The notes under the pieces: generated by a model
Told to the model about the DNA's origin: nothing
The model's input: only the letters and a program-made list of their open reading frames with translations
Database searches by the model: none
Made by a program: the position numbers and the translations under genes
Shown: in pieces, positions 8,393 through 17,798 of the stretch
How positions within the stretch are numbered: position 1 is the first letter of the stretch
Layout of the letters: each line of letters begins with the position of its first letter
From: Candidatus Binatia bacterium
GTDB taxonomy: Bacteria; Desulfobacterota; Binatia; Bin18
DNA: 64,000 bases
NCBI GenBank assembly: GCA_022826945.1
Contig: JAJDTY010000050.1
Location: 1 to 64,000 of the forward strand
Reading direction: 5' to 3'

Positions 8393-9205
8393 ATGGCAGA
8401 AGTTGGTCTCGACGCTATCACCATAGAGTACGCCAGTATCGAAGACGCGAAGCAGATGTCCGGTCTGCGTCTCGTTCTGGGCGACTACGCCGTTCCCGCC
8501 CCGTGGCGGGAGGCGTGTAAAGGGCTCTTCTATGTCAAAAAAATCCCTTATACCCCGGTTGTTGCAGCAAGCCTGGATGGCAACGACACCGCACTCCGCG
8601 AATGGACGGCCCAGTCCAGCGCGCCGGTCGTTATCTGGAATGACGAGCCACCGCGCTCGAAGTGGTTCGAGCAACTCTACCTGGCCGAACGTCTGGAACC
8701 CAACCCGCCTCTGATCCCGAACAATATCGAAGACCGGATGCGTATGTTTGGCTACTGCAATGAGATCTGCGGTGAGAACGGCTATGCCTGGTCAAAACGG
8801 CTGATGATGATCCACAGCGTGCTGACCAACCCGGACGTAGACGGGGGAACCAAAGCCTTCTGGGCCGGCTTTGGCAACAAGTACGGCTACAGCCCTGGGG
8901 CAGCCGAAGCTGCGCCGGAACGCATGGCGACCATTGTTCGCTCGCTCGCCGCTCGGCTTGAGCAGCAAAACGCGCAGGGCAGCCGATTTTTTATCGGTAA
9001 CCAGTTGTCCGCGCTCGATATTTATTGGGCTACCTTTGCCGCCCTGATTCAGGCGCTCCCAGAGGATCAATGTCCAATGGCAACCTCGTTTCGGGCTTTC
9101 TATGTGACGACGGAGCCGGTCGTTGTCGCGGCGGTCACGCCTGCCCTCCTGGAGCACCGCGACTTTATTTATCAGGAGTATTTGGAACTCCCGATTGTGT
9201 TCTGA
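8393..9205 (+). CDS. Glutathione S-transferase-like protein
   Basis: A 270-residue protein with a thioredoxin-like N-terminal half (LVLGDYAVPAPWREACKGLF, then KKIPYTPVV and APVVIWNDEPPRSKWFEQLY as the gamma-glutamyl-binding part). The C-terminal half is all-helical with FFIGNQLSALDIYWATFAAL, the helix-capping GST signature region. The protein is longer than typical GSTs and has no CPxC motif. A likely role is conjugation or dehalogenation-type chemistry on electrophiles. ATG 8393 lies 78 bases after the HAD gene; the methyltransferase follows downstream. Confidence 0.75.
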   Translation: MAEVGLDAITIEYASIEDAKQMSGLRLVLGDYAVPAPWREACKGLFYVKKIPYTPVVAASLDGNDTALREWTAQSSAPVVIWNDEPPRSKWFEQLYLAERLEPNPPLIPNNIEDRMRMFGYCNEICGENGYAWSKRLMMIHSVLTNPDVDGGTKAFWAGFGNKYGYSPGAAEAAPERMATIVRSLAARLEQQNAQGSRFFIGNQLSALDIYWATFAALIQALPEDQCPMATSFRAFYVTTEPVVVAAVTPALLEHRDFIYQEYLELPIVF

Positions 9206-9270
9206 AGTAACGGCAGGGCGACCGAGAGACGACCAGAGAAGAGACACCGTAGCGTCGGTTGGAGCAACGT

Positions 9271-10131
9271 ATGGCAGACGGACACACCAACGCAGAGCAG
9301 ATTGAGTATTGGAACGAACGGGGTGGACCGCAATGGGTCAAACTCCAGGAGCGGCTCGATGCCCAGATCGGTCCGTTGGGACTTGTTGCCTTGGAGCAAG
9401 CGGCCGCGCAACCGGGAGAGTCCGTTCTTGATATTGGCTGTGGGTGCGGACACACCGCACTCGCTCTGGCAGAACAGGTCGGTCCTCGCGGCTCGGTGAG
9501 GGGGATTGATGTCTCCCGCCCCATGCTGGGTCGCGCCCGTGAGCGCCAACAGGAACAACAGTTGCAGAACCTGAGCTTCCTGCATGCCGATGCCCAGACA
9601 CATCAGTTCGAGCTGGCCAGCGTTGATCTGATCTTTTCCCGTTTCGGTGTCATGTTCTTCGAGGATGCCTCCCAGGCTTTCGGTAATCTGCGGACCGCGC
9701 TCCGCCCTGGGGGGCGGCTGTGTTTCCTGTGCTGGCAGGAGTTACAGAAGAACGATTGGGTTCGAGTTCCGCTTCAAGCCGCGGCTCAACATGTGCCGCT
9801 TCCGCCTCGTCCCGAGCCCGGCACCCCCGGCCCTTTTTCTTTGGCCGACCCTGACCGCGTACGCAGTATTCTTGACTCAGCCGGATTTCGCAATGTGCGC
9901 TGCCAGCCTCATGAAACGAATATCAGCGTCGGCGGTGCAACAGGCGTAGACGGGGCGGTCGCCTTCCTCCTCGCCATCGGGCCGGTTGCGTCTCTGTTGC
10001 GTGAGTCCAATACTGAGACGCGCAGCCGCGTGGCAGAGGCCATCCATACCGCCCTGCTTCCGTATGCGGACGGAAACAGTGTCTATCTGTCGAGCGCCAC
10101 CTGGGTCGTACAGGCAGACGCACCCTCATAG
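9271..10131 (+). CDS. Class I SAM-dependent methyltransferase
   Basis: A 286-residue methyltransferase. The glycine-rich SAM motif is SVLDIGCGCGHTALALAEQ, followed by VRGIDVSRPML (acidic residue for the ribose), LSFLHADAQTHQF and LIFSRFGVMFFED; ALRPGGRLCFLCW is the post-II motif. The overall layout is UbiE/COQ5-like. The frame is open from TTG 9259, but ATG 9271 has GGAG six bases upstream and is preferred. Acceptor substrate unknown; the neighbouring GST suggests small-molecule metabolism only loosely. Confidence 0.85.
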   Translation: MADGHTNAEQIEYWNERGGPQWVKLQERLDAQIGPLGLVALEQAAAQPGESVLDIGCGCGHTALALAEQVGPRGSVRGIDVSRPMLGRARERQQEQQLQNLSFLHADAQTHQFELASVDLIFSRFGVMFFEDASQAFGNLRTALRPGGRLCFLCWQELQKNDWVRVPLQAAAQHVPLPPRPEPGTPGPFSLADPDRVRSILDSAGFRNVRCQPHETNISVGGATGVDGAVAFLLAIGPVASLLRESNTETRSRVAEAIHTALLPYADGNSVYLSSATWVVQADAPS

Positions 10132-10151
10132 AACGGCGTGGAGAAGCCCGG

Positions 10152-11096
10152 CTATTCTCGCCAGGTAAAGAGCCGCAGGCAGTCCGTCGCCAAATCAAAC
10201 AAATGGCGACAGCCGGTTGAGCCCCCGATTCGATCGACTACCGGCGGCGTAAAATTTTTTCCGACCTTGAGGCCGTTGAGCCCTCCCGTTCGGGAGTGGG
10301 GCTCTTCGCATAGCCCGCGAAAGGGCAGCCGTCCGGGCCGACTAGTGGCGTTGGTAATCGTTCCTTCAGCGTCGATATCAAAGTCGATCTGCATCTGCTG
10401 AAAACGGTCATCCAGTGCATGATGGCAGTGAAAACCCGCCCGGTCAGGGCGTGGGGTGATCTGTAAGCGCTTCGTGCGCCAAAAGAAGCGTGCCTCCCCT
10501 GGTTCAGGGACAGTCATATCAGGATCGAAGGGCTCAATCGTCCGTTCCTCAAACAGTCGGGCCGACTGATCACGATACGTAAAGCACGAGTTCTTCAGCA
10601 TACTGAAATCGGCGCGATCCCGTTCCCAGAGCATACGTGCCAGCCGGCTCGGTCCGGGCGGCATGTCCGTCACAAACGACGCAAACCGTTCATGATCGTC
10701 TTTGGGAACCGGGAAAGCCTGGAGGCTGACGCGCGCCATTTCCGTTGCTAACGTCCGGTGCTCTTTGTGACCTGGTAGGTTGCCCAGCGTCGCTCCTACG
10801 ACCCGACTAAAGCCCTGACCAATCGTTGCGCCCTGAATGGCGGGCAGGCGCGTGATCAAGGCAGGTGAGAGGAGAGCGGAGGAATCGGAGAGATGCGTCA
10901 CGGAGGCCTGACGGATCTCATACGTCGGCAGACACACCACCCACTCGGAGGTCAGTGTACAGCGATGGTCGGCAAGCGTTCCCCGGACTCGCATTTCCGA
11001 GTTGACTAAGTTGTCAATCTCAGCCTCAAAGGTTCGCGTATACCCGGCTTCCACAAATGGGAGAGAGCAGGCGTAGGCTGCGACAGGACGAGTCAT
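10152..11096 (-). CDS. DUF2889-family protein
   Basis: A 314-residue protein. The N-terminal part (YTRTFEAEIDNLVNSEMRV, then GTLADHRCTL) and the C-terminal STGCRHLFDLATDCLRL resemble the DUF2889 family, which carries a conserved GC.HL.DL motif. Function is not known for the family; members are cytoplasmic and often found in degraders of unusual carbon sources. Convergent with the methyltransferase (20 bases apart) and possibly downstream of the radical SAM gene. No signal peptide. Confidence 0.6.
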   Translation of the reverse strand: MTRPVAAYACSLPFVEAGYTRTFEAEIDNLVNSEMRVRGTLADHRCTLTSEWVVCLPTYEIRQASVTHLSDSSALLSPALITRLPAIQGATIGQGFSRVVGATLGNLPGHKEHRTLATEMARVSLQAFPVPKDDHERFASFVTDMPPGPSRLARMLWERDRADFSMLKNSCFTYRDQSARLFEERTIEPFDPDMTVPEPGEARFFWRTKRLQITPRPDRAGFHCHHALDDRFQQMQIDFDIDAEGTITNATSRPGRLPFRGLCEEPHSRTGGLNGLKVGKNFTPPVVDRIGGSTGCRHLFDLATDCLRLFTWRE

Positions 11097-11157
11097 AAGG
11101 GGAACGGGTAGGTCCGCACGCGGAAGGTCAACGATAGCCGCCAGGTGGGAGAAGCGC

Positions 11158-13161
11158 CTATACCGGTCGCGCGCTCATGGGCTCGGTGGAAAGCGCCACC
11201 TCGCGTCCCGCCCGCATTTTGGTAAGGACGTGATCCACCACCGTTCCATAGTGAATGCCCACGATCGACAGTTCAATTGCCTTCACGAGATGTGACCCCG
11301 GAAATTGAAACAGGGCACGCTTCGCAAGCAGATATTCGCGGGCGGCTTCATAGACCGATTGGGCTTCCGTACGTGGCAGGACACCCTGGGCGACCTCTTC
11401 TCGCACGCGTTGGACGAAATCCTGGATTTCCGTCAGACCCATATCGGGCCGGCAGCGTACCAAGGCATCCTGGGCATAGGACAGCATCTCGGAAAACCGC
11501 TTCGCATCTTGTCCGTCCAACTCGATATCATTCTTGGCCACAGCCCCGACCTTGTCCCAATAGGAGCCCAAATTCTGGGCTTCGGTACGGAGATCCCGTA
11601 GGAATTGCCGGTCAAGCTGGAGAGCCCGCTTGAGCAGATGGAGGTAGCCGCGCTGTTCCTTGGTCCACAATCCGCCCAGGCCCTGTCTGACAAACGAGCG
11701 AAGCGCCGCCGAGACATGGCTCACATCAAGATGACTGTTCGTAAAAATATGGGTATCCAGACGACCTATCAGGCGCTCCGCCCGTCCATACATGGCCTGC
11801 TGGCTGAATAGGGACTCCAGGATATGGAGAAAGCCGCTCTGCAAATTATCGACGCCCATTATGGGCTTGAACTGGACGGTGTCGTCAACATTATTACAGG
11901 CTAGCTCTGCTTCGAGCAGACGGCCCTGCTCTTTAAGCTCGACATACAGCGGCGTATGCGGCAGCGGGGTCAAGGTGCCCGTCATGGCTGAGAAGACCCC
12001 ATTCTTTTCGACAAAATCCACAATATTGTCGGCCGTCTGTCGGGTGTCGGTATCGGCCCCAAAGATAAAACCGGCCTGGACCTCAATACCATGTTTCTGG
12101 AGCAAGCCAATCGTATCCTTTGGGGCGGTTTTGATATTCTGAATCTTATTCATCTGTCGCAGTGCCGCGGGGTCGGGGTTCTCGATACCCAGGAAGACGG
12201 TGGCAAATCCGGCCTGTTGCATCAGAGGCACCAGATAGGCCAGCGATTCTTTACCCAGGTCAATACTCGCCTGGGTGAAAAATTCAAAGGGGTAGTTGTG
12301 TTGACGCTGGAATTCCGTCATCGCGTCCAGGATTTCTTCCATGGCCTTGGGTTCGGACACGAAATTATCGTCAACCGTGAACACCCCACCACGAAAGCCG
12401 GTATCATAGATGGCTTGTAATTCCCGCGTGACATCGGTGCTCCCCTTTGCCCGGGGGAATCCACCGTTGAACTGAATAATGTCACAGAAATTACATCGAA
12501 AGCGGCAGCCGGCGGTTGTTTGCAACATCAAGGCGCGGTAGTCACCCACATCAATCAAATCCCAGCGCGGGCTGGGCAAGCCGTCAAAAGGCTCGAAAAT
12601 TGAACGGTCCTGGAGATACTTGCGGGATGCCTCGGGGGCGTTGAGGACCTGTTCGGGGATGAACAGAAAGGGGGACTCATCGCTATGTTTGGGGGCCTCC
12701 TCAAGGCGGCGGTTGAGGTCGGCAACCCACGGACTGGCCTCCCCCCAGACCAAGTAGTCGAGACCCCGATACAGCACCGCATCCATCTCGTTTCGCGGGT
12801 TCATAATGGAGTCGCGATAGGTCGAAGCCAGGGGCCCGCCAAGAACCCAGGGCGTATCCGTGCCGTGGGCCGGCCCTTTGAGAAGCTCAACGAGGGAGTC
12901 GCGTTGGACATTCATCGCCCCGGTAAAGACGGCGTCGCTGTCCTGAATTTTTTTTCGGAGCTTTTGAGACGAAAGGCGCTCGACATTCAGATCAACCAAC
13001 TCAAATTCCCATTCGTCCTGCGGCATCAGCGCCGCAAAGGTCAGGAGTCCGACCGGCGGGAACGGAGCTTTGCGTCGGATGTACTTCATCACATACTTAA
13101 AGCTCCAGAAGGAATCAGCCGGAAATTCCGACGCAATCAGCAGTCCCTTTTTCATACGCAT
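11158..13161 (-). CDS. B12-binding radical SAM protein, HpnP-like with C-terminal extension
   Basis: A 667-residue enzyme. Residues about 1-170 look like a cobalamin-binding Rossmann domain (PPVGLLTFAALMPQ, then ELVDLNVE and VLGGPLAS). The radical SAM cluster is TTAGCRFRCNFCDIIQF with CxxxCxxC, and the barrel continues through FTVDDNFVSEP and FLGIENPDP. The TPLPHTPLYVELKEQGRL segment begins a DUF4070-like region. This architecture is shared with HpnP, the hopanoid C-2 methylase, and related B12 methylases. About 150 extra residues follow the usual end, with unknown function. No other hopanoid gene is in the window, so the substrate is open. Confidence 0.8.
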   Translation of the reverse strand: MRMKKGLLIASEFPADSFWSFKYVMKYIRRKAPFPPVGLLTFAALMPQDEWEFELVDLNVERLSSQKLRKKIQDSDAVFTGAMNVQRDSLVELLKGPAHGTDTPWVLGGPLASTYRDSIMNPRNEMDAVLYRGLDYLVWGEASPWVADLNRRLEEAPKHSDESPFLFIPEQVLNAPEASRKYLQDRSIFEPFDGLPSPRWDLIDVGDYRALMLQTTAGCRFRCNFCDIIQFNGGFPRAKGSTDVTRELQAIYDTGFRGGVFTVDDNFVSEPKAMEEILDAMTEFQRQHNYPFEFFTQASIDLGKESLAYLVPLMQQAGFATVFLGIENPDPAALRQMNKIQNIKTAPKDTIGLLQKHGIEVQAGFIFGADTDTRQTADNIVDFVEKNGVFSAMTGTLTPLPHTPLYVELKEQGRLLEAELACNNVDDTVQFKPIMGVDNLQSGFLHILESLFSQQAMYGRAERLIGRLDTHIFTNSHLDVSHVSAALRSFVRQGLGGLWTKEQRGYLHLLKRALQLDRQFLRDLRTEAQNLGSYWDKVGAVAKNDIELDGQDAKRFSEMLSYAQDALVRCRPDMGLTEIQDFVQRVREEVAQGVLPRTEAQSVYEAAREYLLAKRALFQFPGSHLVKAIELSIVGIHYGTVVDHVLTKMRAGREVALSTEPMSARPV

Positions 13162-13377
13162 GGCATTGCCCCTTCACGACCGCCCGCTATGAGTCAGGAA
13201 ATCCGTATTTTGGTTCGTCTGCACAACTAGGACACCCTACCTTGTTATCTTGTACAGTTCAATGCACTCGAGGAGCCAATGATAGTTCAACGAAGAAGAG
13301 ACGACAGTGGCCCACAAGAGAGATTAAGAGGCCGAGAAAAGTATATTGATCGGTATCGTCCCTTTCTGTCGTTCACA

Positions 13378-14529
13378 CTATGCCTCTGGAGGAGAGAACC
13401 CAAAGAGCCTCGCAGCGTTATCCCGCGTCAATTGACAGCGTTCGTCCGCAGGTACCCCGGCAAACATCTTCTCCAGGAACTCCATCGATTTCGGCCACGT
13501 CGATTCCGAGTGCGGGAAGTCGTTGCCCCACAGCATGGTGTCCATGCCGATCCGGTGTCGCAGCAGAACGCCGACCTCATCTTCCTGAAACACAGCAAAC
13601 ATATTTCGGCGCCAGTAGTCACTGGGCAACAGCCCCTCTTTGGATTTGAATTTCGCATACACCGGCCGGTCCGTATACGTATAATCCATCTGCTGGAGCC
13701 AGTGAGGAGCCCACGAGATCTCGTGCTCGACAGAGCCAATCTTGAGGCGTGGATAGCGCTCGCACACCCCAGCAAAAATAATATCAGTCAGCGCATAGCG
13801 GACCCAGTAATCTTGAGTTGGCCGGAGTCCGGCTGGTGTGAATGTCGAAAAACTGATCGAGATCTCACAGCCAGGTACGTTGGCTCGCTGCGTCGCCAGG
13901 TGCATTAAGAGCGGCATGTCCGTTTCTTGGGCAGCCGCCCAGAATGGGTCGTACAGGGGATCGCGATAGGGCCGTCCGGGCAGCGGGGTGACGGGAATAA
14001 ATACTCCGGCTAACCCAAGCTCAGCACAGCGCCTGAGCTCGGCACTCGCCTGTGCGGGATCATCGACATTGATCATGCCAATGCCACGCAGCCGTTCAGG
14101 ATAGGCGCTACAAAAATCGGCAATCCAGTCGTTATAGGCGTAGCAAATACCGGACAGGAGTTCGCTGTCCTCCAGGTGATACCAGAACAGCCCCTGACTC
14201 GGCTGCAGCACGGCTCCCCAGATGCCGTCCATCTCCAGCTCGGCAATCATCGCCTGCGGCTCATACGCCCCTTCTCTCACGTCTTCCCAAATACTGACAA
14301 AATCGATTGTCGAGCCGTCGTCAAAGCGCCGACCCGCCTGAGTCACGCCTCCGAGGGTGGCAATCTGGGTGTCGCCAATAAACCACGCATCTCCATCTCT
14401 TCCATCCTCGGTTTTATAGCGCTTCATCACCGGTGCTCGGTCCAGCAGCTTTGAGGGCATACCCTTGGTGTAGAGATCGGGCGGTTCAACAATATGACTA
14501 TCACTCGAAATAATGACTGGAGCTGCCAT
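13378..14529 (-). CDS. Amidohydrolase family 2 (second copy)
   Basis: A 383-residue amidohydrolase-2 protein: SSDSHIVEPPDLY at the N terminus supplies the metal ligands (DSH in place of the more usual DxDxH spacing start), LLMHLATQ is the central histidine strand, and WGNDFPHSEST the C-terminal catalytic aspartate region. GAGGAGGGATCT precedes the ATG. It is only distantly similar to the protein at 447-1568. The gene diverges from the DUF1329-DUF1302 pair across a gap that contains a 14-base palindrome, so the two units may be controlled together. Confidence 0.88.
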   Translation of the reverse strand: MAAPVIISSDSHIVEPPDLYTKGMPSKLLDRAPVMKRYKTEDGRDGDAWFIGDTQIATLGGVTQAGRRFDDGSTIDFVSIWEDVREGAYEPQAMIAELEMDGIWGAVLQPSQGLFWYHLEDSELLSGICYAYNDWIADFCSAYPERLRGIGMINVDDPAQASAELRRCAELGLAGVFIPVTPLPGRPYRDPLYDPFWAAAQETDMPLLMHLATQRANVPGCEISISFSTFTPAGLRPTQDYWVRYALTDIIFAGVCERYPRLKIGSVEHEISWAPHWLQQMDYTYTDRPVYAKFKSKEGLLPSDYWRRNMFAVFQEDEVGVLLRHRIGMDTMLWGNDFPHSESTWPKSMEFLEKMFAGVPADERCQLTRDNAARLFGFSPPEA

Positions 14530-14538
14530 AGATCCCTC

Positions 14539-14552
14539 CTCAGTGCACTGAG
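14539..14552. promoter_or_regulatory. 14-base palindrome in the divergent gap
   Basis: CTCAGTGCACTGAG is a perfect palindrome located about 10-23 bases upstream of the amidohydrolase start codon, overlapping or adjoining its ribosome-binding site, between divergent transcription units. Possible operator; no regulator gene is adjacent. Confidence 0.3.
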
Positions 14553-14709
14553 CCGACGCCTAGCAGGCAACCGTTCGGGACACAAGGAGAAGAAGCGCTG
14601 TGCTGGCTTGATTGCTGGAGAGGAGACGAACTGGTATAAGGCGGCGTTATCGGTCGGCGGCCCGGTCGGGTTTACGGATCAGGGAGACCGCCGGCCAACG
14701 GGGGGAAGT

Positions 14710-15957
14710 ATGCGAAAATTGCTCTGGGTTTTTAGCATCTGCGGCTTGCTCTGGTCGGAGTCCGCCTGGGCAGAGATGTCCGCCACAGCCATACAGGCGA
14801 TGTTTCATCCCTACGCCAATGGTAAGCCGTCGGCGGAGGGGCTGGCTCCCGGAACGCGGATTGGACAGGATTCATGGCAGGCGGCTCAGGACTATCTGCC
14901 GACCGAAATCCTCGACAGGATCAAAGCCGGCGAGTTTGCGTTTGAGGTCCGGGAAACAACCAACCTACCGGTCAGCGACGCCTATATCACGGCTACCCAG
15001 AATCACGCCGAACACGTGCAACTTGGCGCCGACGGCGAACTCGGCGGCTATGTGGCCGGCATGCCCTTCCCTATTCTCGACCCGGCCGATGAACAAGCCG
15101 GGCTCAAGGCGGCGTGGAATTATCGCCACCGCGACTTTGGCAATATCATGCAGGTGTGGAATACGTTTCGCCTCATCGAAGAGTCGGGCGCCGTCAATCG
15201 GGAGATCGAAAACTATTATGTCGTGGCCTTCGGCATGCATCGACCACCAACGGATGGTCCCGACCCCAACATCTGGCAGGAAGAGGGCTTGCTGTATAAG
15301 GAGTATTACCACATCACCGCGCCGTTTGACCTGAAAAATACGATCAGTCTGAAGCACCGTCATATCCGTGACCAAGCCAAGGATGACGACTGGGTCTATT
15401 CCCCGGCCGGGCGCAAGATTCGCAAGATCATCGTGAAACATGAAGATGCTGCGCTCGACTCGGGCATGCTGAACGACGACTACTTTGGCTTCTCCGGTTA
15501 TATCCGCAGCTATACGTGGAAGTTGGTGGGCATACAGACGCTCCTCGCGCCGGTCGGTGTTCAGGCGGTAAAAACGACCTTTGGCGGGCGCGGCGGCTGG
15601 TATCCAGTCGATCCCTGGGAGTTGCGCGAGATGGTCGTCCTCGAAGGCGTGCCCAAGGCCGACGATCATCCGTATGGCAAGCGCGTTCTGTATATCGACC
15701 GCCAAATGTTTGTGCCCGTTTATGCGCTCATGTATGACCGCGCCGGGACGCATGTTAAGACCATGTTCGAGCTGTACGGCAACCCGAAATTCAATCCCGG
15801 CAACGAACATGTGCGCGTGCCGGTGTGGACCGGTGAGACCATGATTGACTATCAGAATGAGTTTGGGTCGGTCACCGAAGTGACCAAAATCATCTACAAT
15901 GAGCCCATGCCTGCCGACTTTTTCAATCTCAATAAGATTGTCGCCAGAGGACGCTAG
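14710..15957 (+). CDS. DUF1329 outer-membrane lipoprotein-sorting-like protein
   Basis: A 415-residue DUF1329 protein. The reading frame is open from 14494, but ATG 14710, preceded by GGGGGAAG, starts a clear signal peptide (MRKLLWVFSICGLLWSESAW). Family features include AYITATQNHAEHVQLG, AGMPFPILDP, GLKAAWNYRHRDFGN, DDYFGFSGYIRSYTW and DPWELREMVVLEGVP. The fold is thought to be LolA/LolB-like, in the periplasm or outer membrane. The gene is followed at once by a DUF1302 barrel, the common DUF1329-DUF1302 pairing linked by context with uptake or export of hydrophobic compounds. A second DUF1329 protein occurs at 35739-37082. Confidence 0.88.
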   Translation: MRKLLWVFSICGLLWSESAWAEMSATAIQAMFHPYANGKPSAEGLAPGTRIGQDSWQAAQDYLPTEILDRIKAGEFAFEVRETTNLPVSDAYITATQNHAEHVQLGADGELGGYVAGMPFPILDPADEQAGLKAAWNYRHRDFGNIMQVWNTFRLIEESGAVNREIENYYVVAFGMHRPPTDGPDPNIWQEEGLLYKEYYHITAPFDLKNTISLKHRHIRDQAKDDDWVYSPAGRKIRKIIVKHEDAALDSGMLNDDYFGFSGYIRSYTWKLVGIQTLLAPVGVQAVKTTFGGRGGWYPVDPWELREMVVLEGVPKADDHPYGKRVLYIDRQMFVPVYALMYDRAGTHVKTMFELYGNPKFNPGNEHVRVPVWTGETMIDYQNEFGSVTEVTKIIYNEPMPADFFNLNKIVARGR

Positions 15958-16028
15958 CGGCTCCAGTGGAGGGGTCAGCGGGTGCGCTTCGCTCGGCCTC
16001 TCGCTTTCCCACTCAATCCCGTTTCGTT

Positions 16029-17741
16029 ATGAACATATTTGATTACAAGGCTCGCTTACGGTCCAGCTGTGTTTTCATCGCGCTGTGCGTACTGACCCTT
16101 GCCCTCCCCTTTTCCTTCGCCCGTGCGGACTTCACCTATGGTGATCTTTCCCTGTCCGGCAATCTGCAAACGCAGCAGATCTTTCGTCATCCGGAACCGG
16201 ACAAATGGGCGATCATTCAGCAGCGCAACGTCCTGCGGGCGCGCGTGGAATATGACTGGATCAAAAACGGCCAGGCGTTCAGCCGCTTCTCCCTGCCGGG
16301 CATAGACTACGCCCACTTTGTCGGTCTGTACCGGGGCGTGTATGACAGCGTGTACGATTTTCAGCCCGGTCCCCGCCAAGACGTGTTTCCCTATCGCGGC
16401 CGGGCCGGTCGGGATGGAAAATTGTCCGACCTCTCTCACAAAGCGGCTCACGCCCTGCGCTTTGAGAGCACATTTCGCGAAGTCTTCACCGACATCGAGT
16501 TTGCCAAGATGCCTCTGTCCTTGCGCATTGGTCGTCAAATGGTGGTGTGGGGCGAGTCTGACAACCTGCGTATGCTTGACCGCACCAACGCGCTGGATAC
16601 CACCTGGCACGGAGGCGGCGTCGGTCAGGAAACCTGGGACGATCTGCGTATTCCGTACTGGATGATACGCGCCACCTATCGTTTTGGGCGGATTGGGGAT
16701 TTGAGCGATGTGTATACTGAGTCCTATTGGGTGCCTGGACTGTGGGTGCCGCTCAAGTTTGGCTTCTCTCCGGGTCGGCCCTGGAGTTCGCCGTTTGCGA
16801 ATCCGTTTGTGGGGAGTCCGACCGGTGGCAACTTCAAGCTCCTCAACCGCACGGTTCTGGGTCGACAGGGCAACTACAGCAAAAGCATCGATGAGAACAG
16901 CCAGGTCGGCTTCCGCCTGGGCGCGACCACGCCGCAGGGCGTAACCATAACGCTGAACTATCTGTATCAACGCACGGCCCACGATGACGGCGTCAACACC
17001 TCCGCTCTGCGCGGCCTCAACCAGTGCCGGCTCGGCACGGCCGAATGTGAGACCATAGCAGATGTGGCGCGCAGCAATAACGCCCTGCTGGCACGCGGTA
17101 TTCTGCCGGCCGAAGCCTACTATCCCTACACGCATGCGGTCGGCATCTCCGCCAGTTATGCAGACGATGACTATACCGAGGGCGTGTGGCGTATGGAAAC
17201 GATTTATGAGTTCGGTAAGCCCTTCGCGGATAAACGCAAGCCCATTATGATCCTGGATGAGGAAGAGAGGCCGATAGAGAGCGGCTTTCTCGGGATCAAG
17301 AAGAGCGATGTCTGGCAGGCGTTTATCGGCTTTGACCGGCCGACCTGGATTCGCACACTTAACCGCCGCTCCACGTTTTTTCTGACCTCGCAGGTCTTCT
17401 GGCAATATATTCCAACCAGCACGTCCCGTTTTCAGGGCCAGATTTCGGCCACGGATAAAGTCCGCAATTGGGAAGCCGTCGGCACGATTGCTGCCAGTAC
17501 CACTTATATGCGGGGCAAGCTCCTGCCGGTGGCCTTCTTTGTCATTGACCCGATTAACCGCTACAGTTCCCAGTTCGGCTGGGTGGTGGATTACTATATC
17601 ACTCCCCGGCTGATCTTCCGGCTCGCCCAGAATTATTTCTTCGTGCCCGGCTTTGGCGGCCGGGTGGACGAGAGCTGGGGATTGGGCGGACTGTACCGCA
17701 AGCGGGACGAGACCGTCGTGCGGATGACGTATCAGTTTTAG
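16029..17741 (+). CDS. DUF1302-like outer-membrane beta-barrel protein
   Basis: A 570-residue protein starting at ATG 16029; a longer start at GTG 15966 would bury the signal peptide. The leader is hydrophobic and probably cleaved near FARADF. The mature part alternates aromatic beta-strands: LRIGRQMVVWGESDNLRMLD is the DUF1302-type WGES motif, IPYWMIRATYRFGRIG and GWVVDYYITPRLIFRLAQNY are further strands, and the chain ends in VVRMTYQF with the terminal Phe of outer-membrane barrels. It lies 71 bases after DUF1329, so co-transcription is likely. Probably a channel or receptor for hydrophobic substrates. Confidence 0.82.
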   Translation: MNIFDYKARLRSSCVFIALCVLTLALPFSFARADFTYGDLSLSGNLQTQQIFRHPEPDKWAIIQQRNVLRARVEYDWIKNGQAFSRFSLPGIDYAHFVGLYRGVYDSVYDFQPGPRQDVFPYRGRAGRDGKLSDLSHKAAHALRFESTFREVFTDIEFAKMPLSLRIGRQMVVWGESDNLRMLDRTNALDTTWHGGGVGQETWDDLRIPYWMIRATYRFGRIGDLSDVYTESYWVPGLWVPLKFGFSPGRPWSSPFANPFVGSPTGGNFKLLNRTVLGRQGNYSKSIDENSQVGFRLGATTPQGVTITLNYLYQRTAHDDGVNTSALRGLNQCRLGTAECETIADVARSNNALLARGILPAEAYYPYTHAVGISASYADDDYTEGVWRMETIYEFGKPFADKRKPIMILDEEERPIESGFLGIKKSDVWQAFIGFDRPTWIRTLNRRSTFFLTSQVFWQYIPTSTSRFQGQISATDKVRNWEAVGTIAASTTYMRGKLLPVAFFVIDPINRYSSQFGWVVDYYITPRLIFRLAQNYFFVPGFGGRVDESWGLGGLYRKRDETVVRMTYQF

Positions 17742-17798
17742 CTGTTATACAATGGTGAGAGTACGCGATAGAGGAAGCGTCATGGGGAGAACGTGACC

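Noticed and set aside
11158..13161. Hopanoid biosynthesis locus
   Set aside because: Only the HpnP-like protein is present; no cyclase or other hpn gene occurs in the window.
14494..14709. N-terminal extension of the DUF1329 protein
   Set aside because: It overlaps the divergent amidohydrolase start and would place the signal peptide internally; ATG 14710 has a ribosome-binding site.
16056..17405. 449-codon open frame on the minus strand
   Set aside because: Lies entirely antisense to the DUF1302 barrel gene; the peptide has no signal, motif or strand periodicity, while the plus strand has a leader and family motifs.
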